Shown one piece after another: positions 32,468 through 44,383 of a DNA stretch of 64,000 bases. Where the stretch lies: NCBI GenBank assembly GCA_038030265.1, contig CM075937.1, positions 30,050,198-30,114,197 of the forward strand, in the 5' to 3' direction. How positions within the stretch are numbered: the stretch's first letter is position 1; the number at the start of each line of letters is the position of its first letter. Source of the DNA: Corythucha ciliata (taxonomy: Eukaryota > Arthropoda > Insecta > Hemiptera > Tingidae). Made by a program: the position numbers and the translations under genes. Below the pieces are notes generated by a model. That model searched no databases, was not told the origin of the DNA, and worked only from the letters and a program-made list of their open reading frames with translations.

Positions 32468-35110
32468 GTGAGTTTTTGACCTACTTTTGTTTACGCCCTA
32501 TTTTTCCCTGCAATCATTATGACATTACGAGTGCTCCGAGAGTGGAATGGGAGAAGGGTGAAGGCTTGCGTAATAATAATTATTATTATTAACCACCGCC
32601 TTGGCCGACTCTTATGTATCACTAAGTCCTATAAATAATTCATCCTGGAATTTGAAACCTTTAAACAATCTTGTTCTGCTTGTAATAATATTTGTTTAAC
32701 TTGAAAAAAAATTGATGATGTTATTTAAAGAATAAGCTTATAAGTATTCCACCGTGTGCACGAGCCATGAGTTTTCCAACTCCGTCTATAGATAGGTACA
32801 GTTAAAAGTGTCGACTAGGAAGAGACTTGAGCCAAAGGCGCCCTCTTTCTCACCTACTAATTAGTAAAATTCTTAATGTGTGGTGCGGGTAAGAAAATAA
32901 TAATTTTGGCTCTTTCACGCCCTTGCATTTCTGGCATTTATATGCACGAGAACTTTAGAACGCATTTGATTAATGATTTATTTACAAGTGGGCTTGAAAC
33001 TTTTTTTTTTGGGTTAAGGAACTCTGAAAGCACCTACGTGCGGTCGCACATTCTTATCAAATTAAAGCAGTGCACCGTTGCTACGTAGGCTTAGGGATGC
33101 TAGAAATCCGTTCGAACTTTCTCTAAACGGAAAGAAAGAGAGAAAGAAAATCGCGCGTGAGTTGCAGATAAAAAGTCATCTTCTATTATCATTCGCACGG
33201 TCTTGCCCAACGTATCTTTTTAGCACGGTGCTTCTTTGAGTTACACTCAGTTCTTCTAGTTGCCATATCTTACACCTATCCTGTAATTTCCCTTCGTCTT
33301 TTCCTGAATCCTTTGAGTCTTCTTTTATTGTCTTACCCATCGTGTACTTTACACCTAATATTATGTACCTCATTGTAGTTAATCGGCAGGGAAGAGGGGT
33401 GGATGCTTTCGGAAGAACTGGGTCGGTTTTCCCCCTTCAATCTATAACTTATTCAACCGTAAAATATATCTCTTGTTGGAAGAAATGAAAAAAAAAAAAA
33501 AAAATGGGTGACATTTTCTCTTAGGGGGGGGGGGGACAAAAAATAGAAACTGGCCTTGATGGAATTTTTGCTACTCTGAACGGCTTTTTAAAATTTAATT
33601 AATTCTTCGATTCGCCTTCGGAGATGGGGCTAATATTCATTACGTATTTATGAGGTCTGGTGTTATTCAAGGTAACTAAAACTGCTATCATCCCCTATAG
33701 CGTCATTTATGTTGATTAAACAATCGTGTGTATTTAATGGTGACGAATTTCGCTCACAAATATATTTTACCGGGAATTTGCGAGGTATTAAAGGGATAGA
33801 CTCTTTTGGTTCTTTTGCGCATTTGACTGAGAGTGCGTCGGAATTGCTGATTATAGAGCGAGTTGCAACCTTTATGAGGCTTGAATTAGGTTATAATGTA
33901 AATTGTTAACGACAAGTGAAGTGTGGCTCTGCGAGTTGAGATTGAAATGCAGCGCAAATAACGTTAACGTCGTAATTCCATCCCTTTCACCACCACCACA
34001 GTACCGATAGTGAAGAAGGAGCTAACAATTGACAGAGTTGTTTGTTTCAAGTGTCCAAAATTATATGGCTGGTATTCGAAAACAGGAAATAATGCACCTC
34101 GCGTTATTTTTGTTGTTGTGTGTAATATCGTAGTCTGTAAAACCTCGACACTGGCACTCGAGAGTGAATTTTAGCCAAGGTTGCAGCCTGTTGCGTGCAT
34201 TCTCGTGCTAATTGGAAGTGTCATGACTACAGTTTTAAGGGGTGGGTGTGGTACTATAGGTAAATGCCCCCTAGACGAAACCAAAACAACCCAATGCATT
34301 TTTTTTTTTTTTTTTTTATCAGCCGAAAATGAAGAAGAAGAGAAGGAAAAAATAGTGGGACTCATTACTGTACTTTTGAGCTTGACGGAAGAAATGTGTT
34401 TGTTGTTGTTGCTGTTGTTGTTTTTTCGCAAATTTTCAGCAACGCGTATCAGTGGCGCTTAACAGCGTTTTCGCCACTCAACGAAACTCTGCGTTTTTGC
34501 TGCGTTCAATCAGCGGTAAAGCAAACCGAAAGGAAGAATAATGAGGCCGATTTTCTTTTCACTGTTTCGTATCTTCTAAACTGTCGATTGTTTTATGCAT
34601 TTCAGAGTTGTTGATTCTTCGGGCGATGATGTATATGCGCATGTATAGGTATAGGGTTTGAGTCCTTCGAGTACAATGCTTTCATGCCGTTCTAACCGAA
34701 TCCGAATATTCGACTCTTTAACAGGCATTTTAACCTCTGCATAAACTGAATCTAGAGAAGCCACTCGGTTTATTCCTCTTCGGTATCCCTACGAGGAGAC
34801 GTAATTAAGCCCCAAAATCTGACTGCTTGTCCAAAAAAGTTGACATACAGCCTCTAGAAAGTATCCGCCCCTGAAGCCGCTGAAAGTGTTAGTTCTCTAC
34901 CGTATAAGCTCACGAAATCGGTCGTTTTTCACCATTAGGACACAAATAGGTCTAGAAATGGGGAGGGGGCTGGGCAGCAAAGCATTTGGTTTTAAATGAG
35001 TCAACACCACGAAATTCGTTTTTTTTTTTCAGTGATCTAACCCCATGCAATTGGTATTGAGAGGGCCAACCTTCCGATTTGTTATTTATTTATTGTTTTG
35101 AAAGGAGCCA
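32468..35110 (+). other. Downstream intron or intergenic DNA, nothing recognised
   Basis: The donor at 32468 shows that the gene continues, but no further exon with family motifs was found to the end of the window. This stretch has poly-A (about 33488-33503), G12 at 33524-33535 and a poly-T run near 34300-34317. No repeat family was assigned. Confidence 0.5.
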
Positions 35111-35367
35111 GGGGGGTGATTCTGTAACTGGCAAAATTTACGTGTCGTAACTGGGAAGGAGGGGGAGAGGATGTACCCCGTTGCCTTGGTTTTTCCACGC
35201 ATTTGTCAAGAATTTATTATTTTTTCTTCGAGACCACACACTCTAGCGTGAAAATTCCACAGTATTAATTCACTAGGTATCGTAAAAACCATGGCAACTA
35301 GGTACCTCCCCTCGCCCTTCTTCCATTTTACGACACGTAAATTTTGCAAGTTACAGAATCACCCCCC
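35111..35367. mobile_element. MITE M1, copy 2
   Basis: 257 bp, nearly identical to 7491-7746 over the whole length, with the same inverted ends of about 40 bp (GGGGGGTGATTCTGTAACTG and, reversed, GGGGGGTGATTCTGTAACTT). Copies this alike suggest recent activity or shared recent origin. Confidence 0.9.
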
Positions 35368-35888
35368 ATCCGCGAATTAGTTATTTTGGTGAGCTAGCCT
35401 CACGATACTGGTTTTTAAGGGGTGAAATTTTCGAGTTAGTTGATCAAACTGATCAGATGCTGTTAGGACGAACTTGATCACAAATGGAGTCTATGTGCGA
35501 AAGAACGAGATTTTTCGTGTAATCCTAGGGCAAGATATGGCCCGTACGGCGGACGGACATTCCAGAAATTGAATCTAGACATGTCAAAACGTACCATACA
35601 CAGAAAAAGTTAAGTGTGGGTTGTAAAAATTACCTGACCAAATACATAGGTGTACTATTCAGAATAAATAAATAAATAATACTGCGAAATTGATCTTTCG
35701 ATCGCTCGATTTTGCAACCTGCAAAATTGGCTGTTTAAGTGAAGAAAAAAAACGCGAAATTGGGATCTGTGAGTGCCAATAATCCGTTGAAATGGTCAAA
35801 ACCCGTAACTGCCTTCTTGAACGGAGCGAGATCCGCAAAATGTTTCTCTAATGTATGAGCCAACTCTTAAACTACGAGGTTTAGTGGA

Positions 35889-36055
35889 TAAAGCATGCAT
35901 AAATCTGTAGCCGTAGGAGCCTACATCGTCTGTCTTCCCTCGTTGAGGTTCGTCAAAAACGGACCGGTTTCGGCTGCTCGCCATCTTCAGCATTTGGTTT
36001 CCCAACTGAATCTCAAGTTTCAACCGGTCCGTTTTTGACATTTATGCATGCTTTA
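35889..36055. repeat. Split inverted repeat with exact arms
   Basis: Two exact pairs: TAAAGCATGCATAAA (35889-35903) with its complement at 36041-36055, and GTCAAAAACGGACCGGTT (35952-35969) with its complement at 36022-36039. On the right the two arm pieces are one base apart. On the left they are separated by 48 bp, as if sequence had been inserted into the left arm. Confidence 0.85.
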
Positions 36056-36440
36056 GAAATTTTGATTTTAAACGTGTGAAATCCGAGAAGTTGAGCTTTT
36101 CGGGGAGCCCGGTAAAATTAGTTTTTCTAACGTGCAAGAATGCGTGAAATTTTGTTTTTGAATAATCTAAACCGGCGGCATTTCGTTTTTTTAAGGAGCG
36201 AAAAGACAAAAATAAGGTCCAGAAATAGCCAAAACCGTGCAATTTGGTTTCGTAAGTGTCAAATCCGCGAAATTTGGACTTCGAAAGTGGCCAACCCGCC
36301 AAATTCCCGGCGGGACCCGTGGAATTGCATTTTTAGGAGTTAACTCCCACGAAATTGGCTTTTTGGGGAGTCAATCCTCGAAATTAGCTTTGTACAAGTA
36401 CAGCGATATTCGGGTCTTTGTGTGCCAATAATTCGAAAAG
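36056..36440. repeat. Degenerate tandem repeat T1, field 1
   Basis: Units of about 29-30 bp centred on (C)GAAATT(T)GG...TTTT..GAG..., for example at 36241, 36271, 36301, 36353 and 36381. Divergence between units is high. The same period and core recur at 39545-39905. Confidence 0.7.
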
Positions 36441-36559
36441 TCCAACGCACGAAATTCATATCGCATTGAACGTCATTAACGAGTGCTATTGTGAGTAACA
36501 GGGGGGGGGGGAGAGGTGTCGCTGCTAGAGAACGTACACGAAAATAATTTTGGTTCATC

Positions 36560-39540
36560 TCAATTTTTTCCTAGCCTGAGCGCAGCCTAGGGCAAATGCC
36601 CCTCCTAGGCCCCTAATATACCCGGTCCTATCATCAATTCGCTCTTTCTTCTGCATGCTGACATGCTCCAGGGACCCACCTCAGGGTTATGTAATGAGCG
36701 CTCCAAGTGAATAAAATTTCGAGACGATTTGATGTAGGTGACTAGAACTATCAATGCCCAAGATCGTCTTGTGAATAGTTAAAGCTTATCTCTTTAAGGT
36801 TCGGCGCCAACATTTTTGTAACTTGTTAACCTCCCCCCACACCCTCTTCGTGTGTGGTGAGAGTTACTCTCCCTCCTGCACGTGTCGCGCAACAAGTTTC
36901 CAAAGTCTTTCGCACCGAACAGATTAGCATTTGGTATTACCTGCTTCATGGTAACTTGATCATCGCTAAGTTTATGCGAAGAAAGCAAGTTCCATAAAGC
37001 CTGACATGGGTGGTGCGTGCAGTGGAAGCCCAGCCGGACGTGAAATATATTGCAGGTTGAGGTCACCAACCAACTTGCACACATTTATACTTCTTGCTGA
37101 CGCACTTAAATGATAATTCACTTTTGTATTAGCTCTACAGCCGAGTGTTTCTGTGCTACTGCTACAAATAAATTAGTGTCGGAAGTTGATTTGTGTTGAG
37201 GAAAGATTGAGCGTTTAATATTTTCTACGAAGGATGCGCACCCGTCTATTTTATCTATGTTCTTTGGCGGTCACGCGAACTATAAGTTATAACGCATGAG
37301 TGAAAGTCGAATTCTCCTCTTCGTGAGTGAATCACGTGTAAATTTCTACTTTCCTCCCCTCAGATAGAAATTTCCTGAAACAATCGAGTTGAATCGCCCA
37401 GTTGACCGGCAAACAGCACATTTCAAGGGGCTGTTGAAATCAAACCATCTTTCCCACCGCTCCGAATTTTTATGTAAGTGAGGCCAACATTGTTTAACGA
37501 GCGAAAAAAAGGTTTTAAATCACCCGTCTGGTCATTTCAATCGCGAACCGGGTAAAATGTCAAAATGTTTAATGGTTGGCCAACTTGTATAAAAGAAAAA
37601 AACCGGCCAAGGCGGACATGGCGCGGTATGTTAATAGGGTTTTTTGGCTCTTCGATTTCTACACAACAATTTTTTTTTTAATTTGAGCCTCTCCGTGCCG
37701 ACTCGGCTATAGGTATGGTTACCGAATGCTTTGTTTTGCGGAGCTGGGTCCATGGGAAGTCAATGACCAAATCAAAGGAGCTATGAAGCGCTCTGTATTT
37801 TTTCTGTCACAGGCTTACTTTTAAGGGCTTGTTGACACGGTCCTTAATTGGATTTTTAAAAGAATGGCGCGGATTTTATGCGATATCACGCGAATTCTTA
37901 TAAATTACTTTATTGTACGTCCATGCATCGCCTTGTGAAATTCATTTAATTCGTTGGATTATTTCTGAATAACCCGCCTTTTACTTCATGAACTTCGGAG
38001 CACAATAGCGCGAAATGATTAGTAATACGAAAAAAAAAACTCTGGCGCCAGCTCTACCTTCTTTTCCTTAACAAGCAATTCCTAGAAGAGAAAAAACGCA
38101 TGATTAAATATCGCTTCAATAGTTTTTCTCTCATTTTTCACGTGAGGGAATAAGCAATTGACGCACAGAGAGCCACATAATTATCTCCCCCACTACTACC
38201 GTTTGGAATAATCAATTTATTAAAGCAAACGTGAAACACAAGAAAATCCTTGAACTCATCAGGACACTTCGTGCCGCGATCCTTATTGTATTTAATAAGG
38301 ACATAACGTGAATAAATTAATTGAAAAAGCGTTTTTATTTGTGTCTCATCGAAAATGAATTCTTACGTTAGAGCGGAACTTTTTTTGTTTTTGTTTTAAT
38401 CATTCAAGTAGGTGCCCCCATGCTGGAAGCCCCCGCGTCTACCGTAGTCCATCCCAATGAGGAAAAATGGTGCGCGAACAGCTCAGTCCCTTATTATAGT
38501 CTGAGGCCAGATTATAATTGATTCACGCACGGTAATCGCAGACTAGTATATCTATGATGTTGTTTCTAAAGAAATAAAACCTTCGGGCTATTCTTCACAG
38601 TTTATACTAGTTTATAGGGAAACTTCCATGGAACAGTTCCCAGGAAAGACGCCGCCCCCCCAACTCGGTGAAATACGCGTTTTCAAATAATCTATAGGAA
38701 AATTCTTCAGAATAATACTATTACAACGATGAATTTGTGTTTCAAACAAAAACTAAGCCATAAAAACTGTGGTTTGTGGTCGTGACCTCACCATGATTGC
38801 GTGAAGGATTCCGATGCCCTGTTGTACTCGACATTGGCTTACGGATGATTTTCGACTTTTACTAACTCGGCTGAGTTCCACGGCACCGTCACTTTTTCAA
38901 GTGCTCTGCGCGTCCTTTTTAACGGTCCAATTTAATTATTTCTTTATTATGTCTTGATCATCGTGGCATCTGTATGAATCATAACAATGATTCATGAAAT
39001 AGATTTTCAACTTTGAGCAGTGCTCAACAATTCACTAGCGTTCGTTGTGCAGGCATTTTCTTTTTTGGATGAGAGGGGTGGGTTGGAGAACGTTCAGTTT
39101 CTGGCAGTAGTCGGATTTAACGTACCCGGGGTCTGGCTGATTAGCGATTTCATTGCGGTAAAACCATGACTCATGCATGGACCTAATTAACAAACAAATT
39201 AAAGAGGACACCGGTGGATACAAGGTGGAGCGATCGCCCCTCCCGTTCTCTAAATTGCATGCTGATATACCCATCTGATTCTGTTGTTTCTGTGGGCGCA
39301 CATGCCACGCTGAGTACTAATTCTTCCAATTCTCTTCAGGCCGTGTACAATAGCACCTACGTATAGGATGACCAGATTTTTCCCAGACAAAAGAAAGCCC
39401 CAAATTTTATAATGGGGAAGAATAAATATTACGGAGGGGGGATGTTAGATTGATGGAGGAGAAATGACGGAAAAGCCACTAATTCTATCCACTGCCTCGG
39501 CCACTGATCCTAGTACTACTATTCTGCCACTGATTGTAAT
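36560..39540. other. Unannotated non-coding stretch
   Basis: Three kilobases without a recognised gene, RNA or repeat. The short open frames (such as 36794-37084 and 39035-39301) lack motifs. Confidence 0.45.
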
Positions 39541-39544
39541 TAGG

Positions 39545-39905
39545 TCATGAACAAAATTGCCAAAACACAGAATTGGGTTTTGAATAAGCCAAAACACAAA
39601 ATTGGGTTCTGAAAGAGGCAAAACACGAAATTTGCTTTTGTAGGAGCCGAAATACGAAATTGGCATTTGGAGGAGCCAAAACAAAAATTGGGTTTTTAAA
39701 GAACCAAAACACGAAATTGGCTTCCGGAGGATCCAAAACACGAAATTGGCTTTTGATCAAAAACACAAAATAGGCGTTTGAAGGAGCAAAAACACAGAAT
39801 TGGATTTTGAAGGAGGCAGAACACTTAAGTAGCGTTTGATGAGCCAAAATATGAAATTGGCTTTCGAAAGAGCCGTAACATGAAATTAGCTTCCGGACGA
39901 TCCAA
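39545..39905. repeat. Degenerate tandem repeat T1, field 2
   Basis: About twelve units. The AAATTGG core occurs near 39571, 39600, 39630, 39657, 39686, 39714, 39743, 39768, 39797, 39827, 39854 and 39883, a spacing of 25-30 bp, mostly 29. A rough unit is GCCAAAACACGAAATTGGCT followed by TTTGAAGGA. The open frames on the minus strand are a by-product of the repeat. Confidence 0.88.
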
Positions 39906-39984
39906 AACTGTGTAGGAGAGGCCCAAAGGGGGAGCTTCCATTCAGTGTGGGAATGAATGGTCAGTTTTACTAATTTTTGACATG

Positions 39985-40560
39985 TTCTAGGCGCGAAATA
40001 TAGGGTGCGAATAATCAGTCTGTCATTTTTATGGCGAGTATTGCGAGTTTGGTTATTTTTAGGGCTTGAATATATCTGAAGGGCGCAAATTGTCAGTTAA
40101 GCAAATTTAAGGGCTCGACGGAACATCAGTTTGCCAATTGGGCATGACTATTGCCCGTTTAGGGCGCATCAAGTAATTTTTGCCGTTTAGTTTGGCTATT
40201 TGCAGGTTATAAATTGCCAGTAATAGGGCCATTTCTAAGCTTCAAATCGTCAGTGTGGTAATTTTGATGGCGTGAATTGTTATAGTTTGTCTATGTACAT
40301 TAGTAGGTAGTAGGTAGGTACATTAGTACATGAACAATTTCAATGCTTGAATGGTTAGTTTGGCCAATTCACGCACGGATGATCGGTCGGCCATGTTCTG
40401 GGCACGAATAGTCCTATAGGCCATTTTTAGGGAGGGAATTGCCGGTCCGCGGCAATTACCATGTAACAACCGATAACCAATTTGGCTATTTTTAGGGCGC
40501 AAGTTGTCAGTTTCATGCGTTTTTAAGGAGCGAATTGTTAGTTTTTGGTCGCAACGCCTC
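39985..40560. repeat. Degenerate tandem repeat, field 3 (longer unit)
   Basis: Repeated phrases such as TTTTTAGGGCGCAAGTTGTC, 'gcgaattgttagttt' and 'gaatggttagtttggccaatt' recur roughly every 35-40 bp with much divergence. It shares the AATT-centred style with T1 but a common origin is uncertain. Confidence 0.6.
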
Positions 40561-40618
40561 TGCTCCTGGGCATATTGCATCCCCGATTAAAGAAGTAAAT
40601 GAATGTACTTATTAGATC

Positions 40619-41305
40619 CGCGAAAATGGGCTGCAATTAAACCGAGAGAAATCTGTAAAAGTTGCGTTTTGCCTCCACCACCTCCCACCGCTTGGTCAGA
40701 GCGTGGTGAAATTTCTCGGAGTGTACCTCGATACTAAATTATCTTTCAAAGACCACATCTCTGGACTTGAAACAAGATTGACTAGAGTAGTATACTTGTT
40801 AAGAAGACTCCGGAACCTCGTGTCTCACGAGGTTCTCAGAATAATTTATTTTGGATGCTTCCACTCCGTCTTGGTGTACGCGATCGGTGTGTGGGGGAAG
40901 GCTCCAGGAACGGGTTCGCTTTTTAGACTGCAGAAAAGCGCAGTACGATGTCTGGCGGGTCTCAAGAGGTATGACTCATGCCGAAGTGCCTTCAGAGATA
41001 TCAACATTCTCACTCTTTACGGAGCCTACGTTTACGAGTGCTTGAAACTTGTCCATAGACGATTCAATGAGTTTCCGCAATTGTCATCCGTCCATTCGCA
41101 CAATACACGAGGTGCATCTAAGCTAGCTCCAGAGCGCGTCCGGCTTGTAAAAAGCGAGCTGAACCCAGCATATATGGCTCCGATTCTGTACAATAAATTA
41201 CCGCGTGGACTGATTGATAGTGATGGTCGTTTAAAAATCAAAGACGTAAAGTGGTTTTTAACGGATCGAGTATTGTATAGTTTGAAGGAATTCATGGACA
41301 ATTAA
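40619..41305 (+). pseudogene. LINE ORF2 C-terminal part
   Basis: About 228 codons in one frame. It begins RENGLQLNREKSVKVAF (RT motif before the thumb), continues VKFLGVYLDTKLSFKDHI, then LVYAIGVWGKAPGTGSLF and LQKSAVRCLAGLKRYDSC. It ends with a basic C-terminal region and a stop. These are standard landmarks of the RT thumb and C-terminus in Jockey/CR1-type LINEs. The polymerase palm (including the YADD box) is missing through 5' truncation, so it is non-functional although the frame is intact, which suggests a fairly young insertion. Confidence 0.9.
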
Positions 41306-41358
41306 TATTTTCAATTTCTGACGTGCCGATTCTTGTAACACTAGTTAAAGGCTAAAAA

Positions 41359-41360
<2 letters not shown>

Positions 41361-41391
<31 letters not shown>
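41361..41391 (+). repeat. (ATT)n microsatellite tail
   Basis: About ten uninterrupted ATT units at the 3' end of the truncated LINE copy, the expected kind of tail for this group. Confidence 0.85.
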
Positions 41392-41392
<1 letters not shown>

Positions 41393-41917
41393 GATGTGAC
41401 GATGGTGGGCACAGTGGTATTTAAAGTGGATAGGGAGGTGGGTGAACTTGTAGTGTTTGAGGTGGAGGGACACCCTTGGATGAGCTCTTGGGAACAGCAG
41501 CATAGGACCAGTCAGTAAGAGCTATCAAATTTGTCTCATTAATGCCCGAAATTTGGATTCACTGTTTGAAAAGCACGTAATTTTGCACAATAACCGGTTT
41601 GGTTGCTATTAACTGAAATTACACAATATTGGCCTTAGCAACTTGAATAGCAAATTCATCTTCGCAAAGTGGCATTAACGTTTGGCCCGCTTTACCCGCG
41701 TATGGAACCAGGAAACTTGTTTCTTCACGACCCTGAAGTCGTACTACGTTCTGTAAGGCCCAAACCAAAAAACACAAAAAAAAAGGGGAAAAAAGGCATT
41801 TCCTTACGAATGCCAGGTTTGGGCTTGAAGATTATAGAGAAGGCTAAGAGCATGGCCAGTCCTACTATCTCCACTTGAAGACTGGAATTCGATCCTCCAT
41901 TCTGCCATGGCACTTAA

Positions 41918-42294
41918 GGGGGGGTTGCAGGCGGGTTTCCTCGACCCCTTTCCAGTCACCCTTCACCCAAACTTCGCACATAAATTTTGGCTCCATTTCT
42001 GCACCAATATTCGATTTCAAAGTCTTATTTTAATCTTCAGGAAGTTCTACAGTGACGTTAGATCTTGCTTTTTCAATTTTTTTCCGAAAATAACCCCAAT
42101 ACACTTTAGAATTCAAATGTGTTTTAAGACAATTTCAGGGATGAAATTTGGAAAAGCAAGATCTAACGTCACTGTAGAACTTCCTGAAGATTGAAATCGA
42201 ATATTGGTGCAGAAATGGAGCCAAAATTTATGTGCGAAGTTTGGGCGAGGGATGACTGTGAAAGGGGTCGAGAAAACCCTCCTGAAACCCCACC
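41918..42294. mobile_element. TTAA-target foldback family M3, copy 3 (complete)
   Basis: 377 bp between TTAA at 41914-41917 and TTAA at 42295-42298. The two arms of about 150-190 bp are reverse complements (TTCTACAGTGACGTTAGATC near 42045 with its complement near 42165). It starts GGGGGGG and has TTTCCTCGACCCCTT near its left end. TTAA targets are the mark of piggyBac-type transposases, but the ends differ from the piggyBac-like element at 6.4 kb, so the helper element is unknown. Confidence 0.9.
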
Positions 42295-42342
42295 TTAAGG
42301 ATTTTAGAGAAGAATACAACTGAATATCGAGCGGAATATATA

Positions 42343-44383
42343 CAGGGTGTTCATAAATTACCTCGACAGAGAAAGTATGGTGATAGTACACCTCATTTGT
42401 GATCGAAATTACTATTTGAGGTTTATTGGAATTCCTCTTGGTTTTCGAGATATCGTCAATTTCATGTTTTTTTGGTGACCCTCTTTTTTTTTCGATAAGT
42501 GACTATTACGACATCATCAACAGGTGCTAGACTAAAAGTAAATAGCTCATTGAAAAGAGCACAAAATGTCTTTCATTATTGGTCCTCAACTCAATAAAAT
42601 TACACCAAGGCCCTAGCCGCTAGGGCATGAGATATCCGAAGGAAACTCGTTATTCGCATTTCTGCCCAATTTTCATCAGCGATTTTCACCATTTCGTCAA
42701 AGGAAAATATTTTTTTGCGTTCATAGGGAAAACTTCCTCATGATGTTAGCTTTCCAATGACGTACAACATTTACCAGTTTTCACCATCTAGTGAAGAGGT
42801 AGAAGCAATAAACGAGCCCAAAACTGAAAAATAAACCGTAATGAGGACCCTTTGAATGAGGTATAACCAGCTCTAATTACTCGTTTCCAACGGATGAGAC
42901 ATACGGATTCAAGCGGTCAGCTAAGTCTATCGCTAATTTACTTTGGTGAGATGAAATTGGGGGTGGTGAAGCTTAAAATATCGTTAGAGGATTGGGCTTC
43001 ATGGACCTAACCCGCAACCCGCGAATGCAAAAATTGGCCCTCCGCACATCTGAATTGGATGCACGTTGCACCTCCAGTCGTCGCCTCTGGATTTCCTCGC
43101 ACGATTCTCGAGTACGTACGATTCTCAAGCTCCTCTCTGGGGCCTCACGGGAAAAAATGCCGCTAGCGGGGTCCAAGGACGCTGAATACAAAATAACACT
43201 ATCCCGTCCTAGCAATCGCATCTTGCGGCATTTTCACACTGGTTCGTAATACGGCCCCTGGTCGCAACTGGTTGTTGGTAGACCAGCTTTAGATGACCTA
43301 GTAAATAAAAATCCATGGGTGGTGGGGGGTCGGGACAGGACTTCTCGGTGAGCACCTTACTGGTCCATGAAGCCAAATCCACTAGCGATATTTTAGCTTC
43401 ACCACCACCGCTAAGTTACGCTGATTTACATCGGCGAGTAGTGGATTGTCCTGACAACAAACCACCCTTGGATTTTTATTTATTAGGTCATTTAAAACTG
43501 GTCTACCAACAACCAGTTGCGACCAGAAAGGAGCTTGAGAATCATACGTATTCGAGAATCGTGCGAGGAAATCTAGAGGTGACGACTGGAGGTGCAACGT
43601 GCATCCAATGCAGTTATGCGGAGGGCCATTTTTTGCATCCGACAACAAGGAGAAACCCTAGAATCCCAGAAAAATCCATGGCGGGTTGGGGGATCAAGGT
43701 GACCACCTTTCTGGTCCATGAAGCCCAATCCACTAACGATATTTTAAGCTTCACCACCGCCCAATTTCAACTCACCAACGTAAATTGGAGTTAGATTTAG
43801 CTGACCGCTTGAATCCGTATGTCTCATCCGTTGGAAATGAGTAATTAGAGCTGGTTATACCTCATTCAAAGGGTCCTCATTACGGTTTATTTTTCAGTTT
43901 TGGGCTCGTTTATTGCTTCTACCTCTTCACTAGATGGTGAAAACTGGTAAATGTTGTACGTCATTGGAAAGCTAACATCATAAGGAAGTTTTCCCTATGA
44001 ACGCAAAAAAATATTTTCCTTTGACGAAATGGTGAAAGTCGCTGAAGAAAATTGGGCAGAAATGCGAATAACGAGTTTCCTTCGGATATCTCATGCCCTA
44101 GCGGCTAGGGCCTTGGTGTAATTTTATTGAGTTGAGGACCGACCAATAATGAAAGAAATTTTGTGCTCTTTTCAATGAGCTATTTACTTTTAGTCTAGCA
44201 CCTGTTGATGATGTCGTAATAGTCACTTATCGAAAAAAAACAGAGGGTCACCAAAAAAACACAAAATTGACGATATCTCGAAAACCAAGAGGAATTCCAA
44301 AAAACCTCAAATAGCAATTTCGATCACAAATGAGGTGTACTATCACCATACTTTCTCTGTCGAGGTAATTTATGAACACCCTG
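42343..44383. mobile_element. 2 kb foldback element with CAGGGTGTTC ends
   Basis: The left terminus CAGGGTGTTCATAAATTACC is mirrored by the right terminus, and both are flanked by ATATA (42338-42342 and 44384-44388; low-complexity, so weak as a target duplication). The arms (about 42343-43150 and 43530-44383) pair over about 800 bp with few changes. The centre holds a second, smaller inverted repeat. No transposase frame. It is either a long MITE or a foldback-class element. Confidence 0.88.
43262..43527. repeat. Inner hairpin of the 2 kb foldback
   Basis: GTCGCAACTGGTTGTTGGTA at about 43262 pairs with its complement ending at about 43527, and TAAATAAAAATCCA pairs with TGGATTTTTATTTA, giving arms of 50-60 bp. 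The breakpoint of the large duplication (43506) falls in its right arm. Confidence 0.8.

Larger units (their letters stand above)
40616..41391 (+). mobile_element. 5'-truncated LINE copy with an ATT-repeat tail
   Basis: The open frame starts abruptly after a stop at 40613, runs to 41305 and is followed by about 55 bp of 3' UTR and an (ATT)n tail (41361-41391). Abrupt 5' truncation with a short simple-repeat tail is normal for CR1/Jockey-like LINE insertions. No clear target duplication was found. Confidence 0.85.

Noticed and set aside
39445..39847. Frames with repeated F-W/S-C-F-G phrases on the minus strand
   Set aside because: The period is that of the 29 bp tandem repeat. Two overlapping frames look equally good, so neither is likely a protein.
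39545..39905. CRISPR-like array
   Set aside because: Repeats of about 29 bp follow one another with no unique spacers, and the host is eukaryotic.
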